From NCBI GenBank assembly GCA_052324925.1, contig JBQPRE010000003.1: a stretch of 64,000 nt of DNA, one strand, 5' to 3'. The notes beneath the pieces were generated by a model. The model did not search any database, was not told where the DNA came from, and saw only the letters and a list, made by a program, of their open reading frames with translations. Origin of the DNA: Flavimobilis sp052324925 (GTDB lineage Bacteria > Actinomycetota > Actinomycetes > Actinomycetales > Cellulomonadaceae). Of this stretch, positions 8,888-17,904 are shown one piece after another. Made by a program: the position numbers and the translations under genes. Positions within the stretch are counted from its first letter, which is position 1. Each line of letters begins with the position of its first letter.

Positions 8888-9991
8888 GTGATCGACTTCC
8901 GTTACCACCTCGTCTCGCTCATCTCTGTCTTCCTCGCGCTCGCCGTCGGGATCGTCCTCGGCGCGGGACCGCTCAAGGAAGCGATCGGCGACCAGCTGAC
9001 CGGGCAGGTCGAGACGCTGCGCGCCGACAAGGAGAAGCTGCGCGACCAGCTCTCGACCGCCGAGAGCGATCTCGTCACCCGTGACGCGTTCCTCGCCGCA
9101 ACCGCTCCGCAGCTGACCGCAGGGACGATCACGGGCCGTCGGGTCGCCTTCATCGAGCTTGCTGATGTCGACGACGCAACGGTCGACGCACTCTCGACGC
9201 ACCTCGTCGCTGCAGGCGCACAGATCGCCGGCACGGTCCAGGTCTCCGAGCAGTGGACGAGCGAGAGCCAGGCGCGCTACCGCCAGGCCCTCGTCCCCTC
9301 GCTCACCGACTACCTCCCCAACCGGAGCACCGGCGGCTCGCACGACGCCGACCTTGCGCGCGCGCTCGTCCTCTCGCTCGTCCAGCTCGCTCCCGAGGGC
9401 GACGTGTTCTCGCCCGACGCGCTCCAGCTCCAGCGGCTCCTCGCAGCCGGCGACTTCGTCACGTACTCCGAGGGCGTGCAGCCCGCCGACATGATCGTCG
9501 TGCTCGCTCCGGGGACGGTCGACCCCGACGTGACCCCGACATCACCGAGCTCGCAGGACGCCACGACCCTGCTCATCCAGCAGGAGCTGCCGCGTGCGGC
9601 AGCCGAGCTTGCGGAGGGCTCCCTCGTCGCCGGCGCAGGCGATGCGCCTCTCGTGCGCGCGATCATCGAGGGCGACGACGCGGACCTCGTCACGACCGTC
9701 GACGACATGAGTGCGATCACCGGCCAGATCTCGGTTCCGCTCGCTCTCGCGGCGCGCGCGGCAGGGACGGTCGGGCACTTCGGGACCGGGCCGGGGGCCA
9801 CAGCGGTCGCCCCAGCGGTTGTGCGCCTCGCCGAGATCGACCGGACGGCGCGCCGAGCAGCCGCGCCCGAGGTGCCCGCGGATGACGAGGCCGACGGCTC
9901 CGAGGACGGTGCAGTCGGAGGCGCTGAGGCCGACGCCGACGCTGACGCTGACGCCGACGCCGGGGCAGACGCCGAGGCAGGCGACGAATGA
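8888..9991 (+). CDS. steB: SteB/MctB-family membrane-anchored protein
   Basis: A 367-residue protein with GTG start. The N-terminus is a single signal anchor (FRYHLVSLISVFLALAVGIV) followed by a coiled coil (residues ~30-60) and a large extracytoplasmic domain. It matches the Rv1698 family, called MctB in M. tuberculosis (copper efflux/outer-membrane role) and SteB in corynebacteria (partner of SteA in cell separation). The pairing with steA favours the latter role here. The tail is an odd acidic ADADAD repeat of ~25 residues. Its stop overlaps the next gene by ATGA. Confidence 0.85.
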   Translation: MIDFRYHLVSLISVFLALAVGIVLGAGPLKEAIGDQLTGQVETLRADKEKLRDQLSTAESDLVTRDAFLAATAPQLTAGTITGRRVAFIELADVDDATVDALSTHLVAAGAQIAGTVQVSEQWTSESQARYRQALVPSLTDYLPNRSTGGSHDADLARALVLSLVQLAPEGDVFSPDALQLQRLLAAGDFVTYSEGVQPADMIVVLAPGTVDPDVTPTSPSSQDATTLLIQQELPRAAAELAEGSLVAGAGDAPLVRAIIEGDDADLVTTVDDMSAITGQISVPLALAARAAGTVGHFGTGPGATAVAPAVVRLAEIDRTARRAAAPEVPADDEADGSEDGAVGGAEADADADADADAGADAEAGDE

Positions 9992-10845
9992 GTGCCCGCA
10001 GGATTCTCGGCGCCGTCGCCGGCGGCATCGTCGGCGCGGTGAGCACGCGAGTCGCCCGCTCCGGCCTCGACGGCGTGAGCAACGACCTCGATCCCACGCT
10101 GTGGCAGCGCACGAACTACGCCGGTCGTCGGGTCGACCTCAAGGCGGGCCCCGCGCTCGCCGTCGGTCTCGCCGATGCGGCCTTCGCTGCGGGCGCCGTG
10201 GGCGGCGCACCCCGTACGGCGGCGGCGAGCATCGTGGCGACGCTCGGCGCCGGCGCAGCGGGCCTCAACGACGACCTGCGCGAGTCGCCCGAGGACAGGC
10301 GCAAGGGGCTTCGCGGCCACCTGGGTGCGCTGCGCGAAGGCCGTGTGACGACGGGCCTCGTCAAGATCGGGGGGATCGGCGCGTCCGCACTAGTCGCCGC
10401 ACTCGTCATCGACGCGGGCCGTGGTCCCCGCGCAGGCGGCCGACGACTCTGCGAGATCACGCTCGACACGGCCCTGATCGCAGGCTCGGCGAACCTCGTC
10501 AACCTCCTCGACCTTCGGCCCGGACGAGCCCTCAAGGCGTCGATCGGCTCGAGTGTCCTTCTCGCGTCCGTCGGACAAGGCCTGAGCGCCCTTCCCGCTC
10601 TCGGTCCCGTCGCGAGCGCGCTCACCGGCGACCTCGAAGAGGACGACATGCTCGGTGACTGCGGCGCCAATGCTCTCGGCGCACACCTGGGGGTCGCCGC
10701 GACCGGTCTCCCACGACCCGTGCGCGCCGTGCTTCTCGCGGGCGTCGTCGGACTGACGCTCGCCTCGGAGCGGGTGAGCTTCTCTGCGGTCATCGAACGG
10801 ACTCCGGCGCTCGCCGCGGTCGACGCCTGGGGTCGACGGCGGTGA
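9988..10845 (+). CDS. MraY/WecA-like membrane protein (reduced PNPT family)
   Basis: A 285-residue multi-helix membrane protein. Several short blocks recall polyprenyl-phosphate phosphosugar transferases: LWQRTNYAGRRVDL near residue 40, GLNDDL near 90 (the DD pair), GHLGALREGRVTTGLVKIGG, NLVNLLDLRPGRALK and MLGDCGANALGAHLG (the metal/loop motif of MraY, usually GDTGSLALG). It is shorter than MraY (~360 residues) and lacks clear cytosolic catalytic His motifs, so catalysis is uncertain. It sits between steB and murJ with overlapping stops and starts on both sides, implying a role in cell-envelope lipid-linked sugar metabolism. Family assignment is by motif reading only. Confidence 0.7.
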   Translation: MSARRILGAVAGGIVGAVSTRVARSGLDGVSNDLDPTLWQRTNYAGRRVDLKAGPALAVGLADAAFAAGAVGGAPRTAAASIVATLGAGAAGLNDDLRESPEDRRKGLRGHLGALREGRVTTGLVKIGGIGASALVAALVIDAGRGPRAGGRRLCEITLDTALIAGSANLVNLLDLRPGRALKASIGSSVLLASVGQGLSALPALGPVASALTGDLEEDDMLGDCGANALGAHLGVAATGLPRPVRAVLLAGVVGLTLASERVSFSAVIERTPALAAVDAWGRRR

Positions 10846-12479
10846 CGACGAGCTCGCACCGACGGCTCTCGGGGAGCCTCGTCGGCGCGGCAGCCCTCAT
10901 CACGGCCGTCACCGCGCTCTCGCGCGTCCTGGGCTTTGTCCGGTGGGTCGCGCAAGCGGGGACCGTCGGCTACGACTCCGTCGGCACGGCGTACGCGTCG
11001 GCCAACACGATTCCCAACGTGCTCTTCGAGATCGTCGCCGGCGGCGCGCTCACGGGGGCGCTCGTCCCATTGCTCGCGCTGCCGCTGGCCCGCGGGCTGC
11101 GCGCCGAGACGAACCGCACCGCTTCCGCAGCGCTCACCTGGGCTCTCGCAGCCCTCGTTCCCCTCGCCGTGCTCGTCGTCGTGCTGGCCGGGCCCGTGGC
11201 CCGCCTGCTCGCACCGGACGACCCCGCGACGGTCGAGCTCACCGCGACTTTCCTGCGGATCTTCGCCATCCAGATTCCGCTCTACGGGGTCGGGGTAGTC
11301 CTCTCCGGAATCCTCCAGGCGCAGAAGAAGTTCTTCTGGCCGGCGTTCGCCCCCGTCCTGTCCACGCTCGTCGTCCTCGCGAGCTACGGAGCGTTCGCGC
11401 TCACTGCCGAGGGCCTCCACAACGACCCGGCTGCTCTACCGGATGCCGCGATCGCGTGGCTCGCGTGGGGCACGAGCGCGGGCGTCGCAGCGATGAGCCT
11501 GCCGTTGCTCGTCCCGGTCCTGCGCTCGGGCGTGAGCCTGCGGCCCACGCTCTCGTTCCCCGACGGTGTCGCACAGCGCGCCCGTCGTCTCGCGGGGGCA
11601 GGAGTGGGTGCGCTTCTCGCTCAGCAGCTCGCCGTCGTCGTCACCTTGCGGCTCGCGGGGACGTTCGGCGGGACAGGAACCTGGCCCGTCTTCCAGTACA
11701 CGCAGGCCGTCTATCTTCTGCCCTACGCCGTGCTCGCGGTTCCTCTTGCGACGAGCGTCTTCCCGCGCCTGGCCGAGAAGGCGGGGGAGTCCGACACTCA
11801 TGCGTTCTCCGCGCTCACGGCGGGCACGACGCGCGCGGTCGCGGCGCTCGCCGGACTCGGCGGTGTCGCTCTGATCGCTGCAGCCCCCGCCGTCGCGGTC
11901 GCCTTCAGCAGGGTCGGGCACGGTGAGGAGGGCGTCGTGCTCGCCATGGGCCCGGCTCTCACGGCGATGGCCCCCGGGCTCGTCGGGTTCTCCGTGCTCT
12001 ATCTGGCGACCCGTGCGCTGTATGCGCTCGAGCGCGCGCGGTCGGCGATGGTCGCCGGGTCGCTCGCGTGGGTCACGGCGGCGCTCGTCTCGTTTGTGCT
12101 CGTCCAGACGACGACGGTCGGGGCCTCGGACGCACCGGGGACCCTGCTCGCCCTCGCGCTGAGCCACGCGATCGGCATGACGTGCGGTGGGATCGCCGCG
12201 CTCGTCGCGCTGCGCCGGGTCCTCGGACCACCGGCACTGGCGGGAGTGATGCGCACGACGGGAGCCGTCGTCGTCGGCGGAGCGGTTGCAGCCGTGGCCG
12301 GACGGGCGACGGTCGACGCAGTCGTGGGAGCGCAGTCGGGTCTCGCCATCGCGATCGGCGGCGGTGCGCTCGGTGGCCTCGTCGGGATCGTCATTCTCGG
12401 GTGCGTCCTCGCGGTCGCTGACCGTCGGACGTTGCGCGCGGCCCTCGGCCGCGCCGGTCGTGGCAGGCTGAACGCATGA
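10842..12479 (+). CDS. murJ: MurJ-family lipid II flippase
   Basis: A 545-residue polytopic protein (about 14 predicted helices) of the MviN/MurJ class in the MOP exporter superfamily, moving lipid II or a similar lipid-linked sugar outward. Typical family features are SRVLGFVRWVAQAG at the N-terminus, the FEIVAGGALTGALVPLL block near residue 62 and the central GAGVGALLAQQLAVVVTLRLA helix. It starts at GTG overlapping the MraY-like gene and ends overlapping a glycosyltransferase gene. The substrate, lipid II or another glycopolymer carrier, cannot be told from the sequence. Confidence 0.9.
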   Translation: MTTSSHRRLSGSLVGAAALITAVTALSRVLGFVRWVAQAGTVGYDSVGTAYASANTIPNVLFEIVAGGALTGALVPLLALPLARGLRAETNRTASAALTWALAALVPLAVLVVVLAGPVARLLAPDDPATVELTATFLRIFAIQIPLYGVGVVLSGILQAQKKFFWPAFAPVLSTLVVLASYGAFALTAEGLHNDPAALPDAAIAWLAWGTSAGVAAMSLPLLVPVLRSGVSLRPTLSFPDGVAQRARRLAGAGVGALLAQQLAVVVTLRLAGTFGGTGTWPVFQYTQAVYLLPYAVLAVPLATSVFPRLAEKAGESDTHAFSALTAGTTRAVAALAGLGGVALIAAAPAVAVAFSRVGHGEEGVVLAMGPALTAMAPGLVGFSVLYLATRALYALERARSAMVAGSLAWVTAALVSFVLVQTTTVGASDAPGTLLALALSHAIGMTCGGIAALVALRRVLGPPALAGVMRTTGAVVVGGAVAAVAGRATVDAVVGAQSGLAIAIGGGALGGLVGIVILGCVLAVADRRTLRAALGRAGRGRLNA

Positions 12480-13609
12480 CGGAGCGTGACGACACCGGTG
12501 TGCGGGGGAGGCGAGTTCTCCAGGTGCTCGGGACGAGTGCGGGTGGCGTCGTGCGGCACGTGGCGCAGATCAGCGAGGAGCTGCGCGCCGCGGGCGCGCT
12601 CGTCCGTGTCGCCGGGCCCGCCTCGGTAGCTGACGGGCTGGCTGACCTGCCCTGGACCGACGTGCCGATCGCCGCACGTCCCGGGTTCGGTGACGCGCGT
12701 GCCTGGGCCCGGCTCCGTGCGGTGACCGGGAGCGCTGACGTCGTCCATGCGCACGGTCTGCGGGCCGGGGCGTTCGCGGTCCTGGCAGCGCGCAGCCGCG
12801 TGCGACGTCCGCGCATCGTCGTGACGCTCCACAACCGTCCTGTCGGCGGGGCGCGCGTGCAGCGGGTCGCGCACGTGCTCGAGCGCATCGTCGCGCGCGG
12901 CGCGGACGTGGTCCTTGGTGTGTCGAGCGACCTCGTCGCGAGCGCGTCGGAGCGCGGGGCACGGTGCACCGAGCGAGCCCTCGTCCCCGCGCCGCCGCGT
13001 GCGACGGCGCCCGGGGACCACGCACCTGCCGACCAGGCGACGGCTCGTGCGCGTCTGGGGCTCGAGCCGAGCTCCGTCGTCGTCCTCACGGTGGGGCGCC
13101 TTGCGCCCCAGAAGGGGCTCGGAACACTCCTTGACGTCGCCGGGCTCCTCGTCGCGGACGACGCCGTACGCGGCTTCACGTGGTTCGTCGCCGGGGGAGG
13201 GCCGCTCGAGGGTGAGCTCGCACGCGACATCGCCGCGCGTGGCCTGCCCGTCCGGCTCCTCGGCGCACGGGACGACGTGCCGCAGTGGTACGCGGCAGCC
13301 GATGTGGTCGTCTCGACTGCGGTCTGGGAAGGCCAGCCGATCGCGCTCCAGGAGGCTCTGCGTGCCGGCGCGCCCCTCGTCGTCACCAACGCGGGCGGAA
13401 CGTGTGACGTCGTCGGTGACGCAGCGATCGTCGTCCCGGTCGGCGATGCGCGCGCGATCGCCGACGGTGTCACGACCGTTCTGCTCGACCCCCGCAGGCG
13501 CGAGACGCTGCGGAATGCCGCGCGTGAGCGCGCTGCGACGCTCCCCACGCCGGTCGACGTCCTCGACCAGCTCGTGCGCCTCTATGCGAGCACATCACCA
13601 GCAGTGTGA
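12476..13609 (+). CDS. GT4-family glycosyltransferase
   Basis: A 377-residue GT-B fold glycosyltransferase. The N-terminal domain has LQVLGTSAGGVVRHV and VVHAHGLRAGAFAV. The C-terminal domain has VLTVGRLAPQKGLGTLL and the nucleotide-sugar/phosphate site VVSTAVWEGQPIALQEALRAG with the E-x7-E pattern near residue 285. Coupled by ATGA to murJ, it probably decorates or builds an envelope glycoconjugate. Donor and acceptor are unknown. Confidence 0.85.
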   Translation: MTERDDTGVRGRRVLQVLGTSAGGVVRHVAQISEELRAAGALVRVAGPASVADGLADLPWTDVPIAARPGFGDARAWARLRAVTGSADVVHAHGLRAGAFAVLAARSRVRRPRIVVTLHNRPVGGARVQRVAHVLERIVARGADVVLGVSSDLVASASERGARCTERALVPAPPRATAPGDHAPADQATARARLGLEPSSVVVLTVGRLAPQKGLGTLLDVAGLLVADDAVRGFTWFVAGGGPLEGELARDIAARGLPVRLLGARDDVPQWYAAADVVVSTAVWEGQPIALQEALRAGAPLVVTNAGGTCDVVGDAAIVVPVGDARAIADGVTTVLLDPRRRETLRNAARERAATLPTPVDVLDQLVRLYASTSPAV

Positions 13610-13654
13610 GATCACTCGCACCGCGCGTCGTCCTGCGAAGTGGCAGGACGTTGT

Positions 13655-13671
13655 TAGAGTGGAGTTCCGTG
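13655..13671 (+). promoter_or_regulatory. pyrG promoter -10 with probable leaderless start
   Basis: TAGAGT at 13655-13660 is followed eight bases later by the GTG of pyrG at 13669, and a weak -35-like CTGCGA lies 16 bases upstream. No ribosome binding site fits the GTG at normal spacing, so transcription probably begins at or next to the start codon. Confidence 0.5.
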
Positions 13672-15330
13672 GCAGAGCATGCGAATCGACTCTCCGGGCG
13701 GTCGGAATCAACGACCCGGCACATCTTCGTTACGGGAGGCGTCGCCTCCTCTCTCGGTAAGGGGCTGACCGCCTCGAGCCTCGGTCGTCTGCTCCGTGCA
13801 CGCGGTCTCAGGGTCACGATGCAGAAGCTCGACCCGTACCTCAACGTCGATCCCGGAACGATGAACCCGTTCCAGCACGGTGAGGTCTTCGTCACCGAAG
13901 ATGGCGCCGAGACCGACCTCGACATCGGTCACTACGAGCGCTTCCTCGACGTTCCTCTCTCCGGCAAGGCCAACGTGACGACGGGCCAGGTCTACTCGCA
14001 CGTCATCGCGAAGGAGCGTCGCGGGGAGTACCTCGGCGACACGGTCCAGGTGATCCCGCACATCACCGACGAGATCAAGTCGCGCATGCGGGCGCAGGCG
14101 AGCGACGACGTCGACGTCATCATCACGGAGATCGGTGGCACGGTCGGTGACATCGAGTCGCAGCCGTTCCTCGAGGCCGCACGCCAGGTGCGTCACGAGC
14201 TCGGTCGCGACCTCGTCTTCTTCCTGCACGTCTCGCTCGTGCCGTACATCGGTCCGTCGGGCGAGCTCAAGACGAAGCCGACGCAGCACTCCGTGGCGGC
14301 CCTCCGCTCGATCGGCATCCAGCCGGACGCGCTCGTGCTGCGCGCCGACCGCGACCTTCCCGTGGGCATCAAGCGCAAGATCGCACTCATGTGCGACGTC
14401 GACAACGAGGCGGTCGTCACGTGTGCCGACGCCCCGAGCATCTACGCGATCCCGCGCGTCCTGCACTCCGAGGGCCTTGACGCGTATGTCGTGCGCCGCC
14501 TGGGTGTGCCGTTCCACGACGTCGACTGGGCCGAGTGGGACACGCTCCTCACGCGCGTCACGCAGCCCGACCACCAGGTCGAGGTCGCGCTCGTCGGCAA
14601 GTACATCGACCTTCCCGACGCCTACCTCTCGGTGACCGAGGCCCTGCGCGCAGGCGGCTTTGCCAACAACGCGAAGGTGACGATCCGCTGGGTCGCGTCC
14701 GACGAGTGCCAGACGCCGCAGGGCGCTCAGGAGGCGCTCGAGGGCGCCGACGCCGTCCTCGTGCCCGGAGGCTTCGGCGTCCGCGGCATCGAGGGCAAGA
14801 TCGGCGCGCTGCGATGGGCCCGCGAGAACAAGGTCCCGACGCTCGGCATCTGCCTCGGACTGCAGGCCATGGTCATGGAGTACGCCCGGACGGTCGTCGG
14901 CCTCGAGGGCGCGTCGTCGTCCGAGTTCGATGTCGACACCCTCCACCCCGTCGTCGCGACGATGGAGGAGCAGCAGGCGTTCGTCGACGGCGCAGGCGAC
15001 CTGGGCGGCACGATGCGCCTCGGCGCCTACGACGCGGTCCTCGCCGAGGGCTCCGTCATCGCGGGCGTCTACGGCTCCACCGAGGTGTCCGAGCGTCACC
15101 GTCACCGCTACGAGGTCAACAACGCCTACCGCGACCAGATCGCCGAGGCCGGCCTCGTCTTCTCGGGAACGTCGCCTGACGGTGCCCTCGTCGAGTTCGT
15201 CGAGCTTCCGGCCGACGTGCACCCGTACTACGTCGCGACGCAGGCGCACCCGGAGTTCAAGTCGCGTCCCACGAATGCCCACCCGCTGTTCGCGGGGCTC
15301 ATCGCCGCGGCCCTCGTGGTGCAGGACTGA
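13669..15330 (+). CDS. pyrG: CTP synthase
   Basis: A 553-residue CTP synthase converting UTP to CTP with glutamine nitrogen. The N-terminal synthetase domain has HIFVTGGVASSLGKGLTASS and GTVGDIESQPFLEA; the C-terminal class I amidotransferase has GICLGLQAM with catalytic Cys395 and a late HPEF. The GTG at 13669 leaves ~17 residues before the conserved HIFVTGG, close to mycobacterial PyrG; a longer frame from 13606 would run through the promoter and is not preferred. Same position as Rv1699, just before the NUDIX gene. Confidence 0.97.
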   Translation: MAEHANRLSGRSESTTRHIFVTGGVASSLGKGLTASSLGRLLRARGLRVTMQKLDPYLNVDPGTMNPFQHGEVFVTEDGAETDLDIGHYERFLDVPLSGKANVTTGQVYSHVIAKERRGEYLGDTVQVIPHITDEIKSRMRAQASDDVDVIITEIGGTVGDIESQPFLEAARQVRHELGRDLVFFLHVSLVPYIGPSGELKTKPTQHSVAALRSIGIQPDALVLRADRDLPVGIKRKIALMCDVDNEAVVTCADAPSIYAIPRVLHSEGLDAYVVRRLGVPFHDVDWAEWDTLLTRVTQPDHQVEVALVGKYIDLPDAYLSVTEALRAGGFANNAKVTIRWVASDECQTPQGAQEALEGADAVLVPGGFGVRGIEGKIGALRWARENKVPTLGICLGLQAMVMEYARTVVGLEGASSSEFDVDTLHPVVATMEEQQAFVDGAGDLGGTMRLGAYDAVLAEGSVIAGVYGSTEVSERHRHRYEVNNAYRDQIAEAGLVFSGTSPDGALVEFVELPADVHPYYVATQAHPEFKSRPTNAHPLFAGLIAAALVVQD

Positions 15331-15331
15331 C

Positions 15332-15988
15332 GTGGACGACCCGCTGTTCGACCGCCCGGCCCCCCGTCCGACGACCGGGAGCCGGGCGGTGCACCGCGGT
15401 CACGTCTGGGACGTCGTCTCCGAGGATGTCGACCTCGGTGACGGCGTCGTCGTCACGCGCGAGGTCATCGACCACCCCGGGGCTGTCGCTGTCATCGCGC
15501 TCGACGACGAGGGGCGTGTGCTGCTGCTCAGCCAGTACCGCCACCCGGTGCGGGCCGAGCTGTGGGAGCCACCTGCTGGGCTCCTCGACGTCGACGGCGA
15601 GGACGCGTGCGCCGCTGCGGCGCGCGAGCTCTACGAAGAGGCGGACCTGCGAGCCGCACGGTGGGACGTCCTCGTCGACTATTACACGACCCCGGGTGGG
15701 TCGAACGAAGCCCTGCGCGTCTTTCTCGCCCGGGACCTCACGGTCGTGCCGGAGTCCGAGCGCCACGAGCGTGAAGACGAGGAGCGCGACATGGTTCCCG
15801 TCTGGGTGCCGGTTGAGGACGCCGTCGACGGTGTCCTCGCGGGGCGCTTGCACAACCCGTCGGTGGTGGTTGGAGTGCTTGCCCTCAACGCGGCCCTCGC
15901 CTCGGACCTGACGACGTTGCGCCCGGCCGACGCGCCGTGGCCCCAGCGGCGTCTGGGCCCGGTTCCGGGAACCCGTTCGCTGCCCTGA
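15332..15988 (+). CDS. NUDIX hydrolase, ADP-ribose pyrophosphatase type
   Basis: A 218-residue protein whose GTG is one base after the pyrG stop. The Nudix box GLLDVDGEDACAAAARELYEEADL-type segment lies at residues ~87-110 and fits G-x5-E-x7-REL-x-EE. The flanking EVIDHPGAVAVIALDD and TTPGGSNEALRVFLA blocks are typical of ADP-ribose pyrophosphatases, hydrolysing ADP-ribose to AMP and ribose 5-phosphate. Corresponds to Rv1700. The stop codon falls inside the first of three 14-bp tandem repeats. Confidence 0.9.
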   Translation: MDDPLFDRPAPRPTTGSRAVHRGHVWDVVSEDVDLGDGVVVTREVIDHPGAVAVIALDDEGRVLLLSQYRHPVRAELWEPPAGLLDVDGEDACAAAARELYEEADLRAARWDVLVDYYTTPGGSNEALRVFLARDLTVVPESERHEREDEERDMVPVWVPVEDAVDGVLAGRLHNPSVVVGVLALNAALASDLTTLRPADAPWPQRRLGPVPGTRSLP

Positions 15989-16026
15989 CTCGGGCCCTCT
16001 GACTCGGGCCCGCTGACTCGGGCTCG
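15985..16026 (+). repeat. three tandem 14-bp repeats at the end of the NUDIX gene
   Basis: CTGACTCGGGCCCT, CTGACTCGGGCCCG and CTGACTCGGGCTCG follow each other without gap. The first copy contains the NUDIX stop codon, and the array fills the short convergent gap to the heme A synthase gene. No coding role is visible. Confidence 0.85.
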
Positions 16027-16032
16027 CGCGCG

Positions 16033-17037
16033 TCAGACCGCGTCGCGGGCCGGTGCGGGGATCTGCGCCCGCACGTCGTCGCGCGTGCGCGTCGCGAGCA
16101 CGAGCCGCACGACGACGACGGTCGTGAGAGCCGCACCGAGCATGTGGGCGAGCACGAGCACGACGGGAAGTCCGGTGAAGAACTGGAGGTAGCCGATGCC
16201 CGCCTGCGCGAGGATCATGGCACCGACCTCGCCGAGGGCGCGGCGGACAGCGGCGCCCTCGGCGAGGGAGCGAGCACCCCACACGACGAGCAGCGCGACG
16301 ACGACGACGGCTGCGACGTAGACCCACACGCTGAGCCCGTGGAGCTTGGCGGCGTGCGCCGGGTCGATCGCAAAGCGGTACCCGACGGTCGTGTCGCCGG
16401 AGTGAGGCCCAGCACCCGTCGTGACGACACCGAGGACGAGCATCGGGACGGCGAGCCAGCCCGTGATGATCGCGACGGTGCGGACCGCGCGCGGCACGAC
16501 GAGCCGTACGGGACCGTCGCCCTCGGAGAAGCGCACGAGGAGGTAGGTCGAGACTGCGACGAGCCCGAGCGAGATGACCATGTGCGACCCGACGATCGCC
16601 GGGTGCAGGTCGACGAGCACGGTGATGCCGCCGACGACGGCCTGGACGAGCACGCCGATGATGGGCCACAGACCGAGGCGCCGGAAACCGGGGGAGCGGT
16701 CGCGCATGCGCCAGACGGCCAACGCCGCGAGGCCAGCCGAGATGCACAGCACGAACGTGAGCGTGCGGTTCCCGAACTCGATCGCCGAGTGGTAGGTGGC
16801 CTCGGGGTGGTAGACGGGTGTGAACCGGCCGGGCTCGCACTGGGGCCACGTCGAGCAGCCGAGGCCTGACCCGGTGAGCCGGACGAGCCCGCCCGAGACG
16901 ATGATCCCGATCTGCGTGACGAGGTTCGCCACGAGAATGCCTCGCCGGTGGGAGTCGACCCACGCGAGGATGCGTCGGAGCCGAGTCGGGCTGGCGAGCG
17001 TCGGGCGGGAGTCAGTCGTGGGAGCAGGCGTCGTCAC
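16033..17037 (-). CDS. ctaA: heme A synthase (COX15/CtaA)
   Basis: A 334-residue polytopic membrane protein with about eight helices. The hallmark SGGLVRLTGSGLGCSTWPQC with a conserved Cys loop is at residues ~48-67, and histidines for heme ligation lie in YHSAIEFGNRT and later in VGSHMVISLG. It oxidises heme O to heme A for cytochrome aa3 oxidase, which fits the SURF1 gene at 30.7 kb. GTG start; a TACCGT hexamer lies seven bases upstream, suggesting a leaderless transcript. It lies beside an ABC exporter and suf, as in the M. tuberculosis Rv1456c region. Confidence 0.93.
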   Translation of the reverse strand: MTTPAPTTDSRPTLASPTRLRRILAWVDSHRRGILVANLVTQIGIIVSGGLVRLTGSGLGCSTWPQCEPGRFTPVYHPEATYHSAIEFGNRTLTFVLCISAGLAALAVWRMRDRSPGFRRLGLWPIIGVLVQAVVGGITVLVDLHPAIVGSHMVISLGLVAVSTYLLVRFSEGDGPVRLVVPRAVRTVAIITGWLAVPMLVLGVVTTGAGPHSGDTTVGYRFAIDPAHAAKLHGLSVWVYVAAVVVVALLVVWGARSLAEGAAVRRALGEVGAMILAQAGIGYLQFFTGLPVVLVLAHMLGAALTTVVVVRLVLATRTRDDVRAQIPAPARDAV

Positions 17038-17121
17038 GGGCCCTACGGTATGCCCGCGCGCACGCGTGAAGCCACTTCCGCCCCGACCGGGTGGGTCACG
17101 TCACGCACGGGAGCTCGTGGC

Positions 17122-17904
17122 TCACGACCAGCGGAACGTCCGCGAGGTCGCCCAGGTGAGCAGGCCTGTCCAGCCGAGGAGCACGGCGACGTCGCGCCAC
17201 GCGACGCCGTCCCCGAACGCGCCGCGCAACGCCTCGCCGAGTGCACCGGAGGGAAGGAAGCGGGCGATCTCCGAGCCGATCCCGGGGAGCCAGTCGGTCG
17301 GGACGAGCACGCCTCCGACGAGCGTGAGCGCGAGAAGCAGCAGGTTGGCGAGTGCGAGCACGGCCTCGAAACGCAGCGTGCCCGCGATGAGCATCGCGAG
17401 CGCGGTGAACGCGGCCGTGCCGAGGACTCCGACACCCGCGGCCGCGACCAGGTCGAGGGGTGCGGGGCGCCATCCGAGCCCGAGTGCGACGCCCCCGAGG
17501 CCGACGGCCTGGATGACGAGTACGACGAGCACGGCACAGATCTTGCCGCCGAGCAGCCCGACGCGGCCCAGGGGCGTCGTGGCCATGAGACGCAGGACCC
17601 CGCCTCGGCGGTCGAAGGACGTGGCGATCGCCTGGGACGTGAAGGCGGCGGCCATGACGCCGAGCGCGAGGGCGCCAGGTGCGACAAGGTCGACACGGGG
17701 ACCTTCGGCGCGCTCGAGGCCGACGACGTCGGTCGCGGCGAGCGCGACGAGGGCGATGAGCGGCATGAGGATCGTCACGAGGATCTGTTCGCCGTTGCGC
17801 ACGATCGAGGCGAGCTCGAACTCGGTCTGCGCGCGCAGCCGCGCGAGCGCGGGGGCTGCGCCGCGGCGCGCGTCGACGGACGTGGGGGCCGGTCCGGGGG
17901 TCAT
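17122..17904 (-). CDS. ABC-2 type exporter permease
   Basis: A 260-residue membrane protein with six predicted helices in the ABC-2 arrangement. The helix-rich pattern LALGVMAAAFTSQAIATSF then GGVLRLMATTPLGR is typical of exporter permeases, including the cytosolic coupling helix region. Its ATG overlaps the stop of the ATPase gene, so the two form one transporter. Equivalent to the Rv1457c permease next to suf; the substrate is unknown. Confidence 0.88.
   Translation of the reverse strand: MTPGPAPTSVDARRGAAPALARLRAQTEFELASIVRNGEQILVTILMPLIALVALAATDVVGLERAEGPRVDLVAPGALALGVMAAAFTSQAIATSFDRRGGVLRLMATTPLGRVGLLGGKICAVLVVLVIQAVGLGGVALGLGWRPAPLDLVAAAGVGVLGTAAFTALAMLIAGTLRFEAVLALANLLLLALTLVGGVLVPTDWLPGIGSEIARFLPSGALGEALRGAFGDGVAWRDVAVLLGWTGLLTWATSRTFRWS

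Noticed and set aside
13606..13668. Longer start for CTP synthase at GTG 13606.
   Set aside because: The extra 21 residues cover the promoter hexamer and overlap the glycosyltransferase stop; the conserved N-terminus begins soon after 13669.
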